Source of the DNA: Flectobacillus longus
GTDB lineage: Bacteria; Bacteroidota; Bacteroidia; Cytophagales; Spirosomataceae
NCBI RefSeq assembly: GCF_030056705.1
Contig: NZ_JASHIC010000010.1
Coordinates: forward strand, 1-64,000
DNA: 64,000 nucleotides
Reading direction: 5' to 3'
Below are positions 63,927-64,000 of the stretch, one piece after another (position 1 is the stretch's first letter; each line of letters opens with the position of its first letter). The notes beneath the pieces are model-generated. The model did no database searches. It was not told the DNA's origin and saw only the letters and a program-made list of their open reading frames with translations. Both the position numbers and the translations under genes were made by a program.

Positions 63927-64000
63927 ATGACATACATACCAAGGCACTCGAATTGCTTAATCAATGGAAAACTTACAGAACGATTTAATATTGAGGGCTG
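63927..64000 (+). CDS. 5' end of a gene cut by the window edge (possible class IV aminotransferase)
   Basis: Only 24 codons are visible, open to the window end, starting MTYIPRHSNCLINGKLTERF. A promoter box is well placed upstream. The INGK segment near the N terminus is reminiscent of fold-type IV aminotransferases (branched-chain aminotransferase, aminodeoxychorismate lyase), but the piece is too short to assign. Confidence 0.45.
   Translation, partial: MTYIPRHSNCLINGKLTERFNIEG

Noticed and set aside
1-64000. tRNA, rRNA, integrase or transposase genes marking an island
   Set aside because: None could be recognised, so horizontal transfer of the CHAT operon is suspected only from its domain content.

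Overview
The window looks like a chromosomal segment of a Bacteroidota bacterium, most likely of the order Cytophagales (Flectobacillus/Arcicella/Spirosoma-like, by inference only). The markers are a type IX secretion (T9SS) sorting domain, a SusC/SusD pair, LytTR signalling, the DUF5606, DUF5686 and DUF3078 families, and several exact matches to the Bacteroidota -7 promoter box TAnnTTTG. DNA is AT-rich, and several genes start with GTG or TTG (rplM, murG, murC, ftsQ).

Layout. 0.2-8.2 kb: a secreted TPR protein, then a two-gene accessory cassette. Its first gene encodes a ~1750-residue protein with two alpha/beta-hydrolase modules and a CHAT (caspase-like) protease. Its second encodes a SLOG-like plus TIR/deoxyribosyltransferase-like protein. 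This reads as an undescribed conflict or immunity operon. 8.4-24.1 kb: accD, a secreted hypothetical, a T9SS-exported metalloprotease, a SusC/SusD/lipoprotein nutrient-uptake operon, an M20 amidohydrolase, an SDR and an S9 oligopeptidase. 24.4-27.5 kb: rplM-rpsI-rpsB-tsf, with a textbook promoter and structured RNA spacers. 27.9-31.0 kb: ECF sigma factor, small protein, MscS, DUF3078 and MscL, a likely envelope or osmotic stress operon. 31.2-40.4 kb: part of the division and cell-wall cluster (murD-ftsW-murG-[oxidoreductase-CYTH]-murC-ftsQ-ftsA), without ftsZ next to ftsA. 40.5-50.6 kb: a sodium/solute symporter, ndk, NrnA-like phosphoesterase, three tandem FKBP lipoproteins, a HAM1-type pyrophosphatase and a DUF5686 outer-membrane protein.

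51.06-52.47 kb: seven head-to-tail copies of a ~210-bp unit, each holding one 50-codon minus-strand gene. Six encode the same peptide although their DNA differs, and every difference is synonymous. The seventh differs at two residues. The peptide has a leader resembling those of Bacteroidota RiPP precursors and a core with an identical nine-residue repeat written in different codons. It is transcribed divergently from a LytS/LytTR-type two-component system (52.6-54.6 kb). This peptide array is the most interesting element in the window.

55-64 kb: plsY, an M20 dipeptidase, murQ, a small cytochrome c, a YciI-like protein, a DUF5606 protein, engB, a secreted protein with about 22 short repeats and a peptidoglycan-binding tail, a thioredoxin-like protein, and the 5' end of one more gene. 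No tRNA, rRNA, transposase, integrase or CRISPR array was recognised. All identifications come from reading the sequence; no database search was run.
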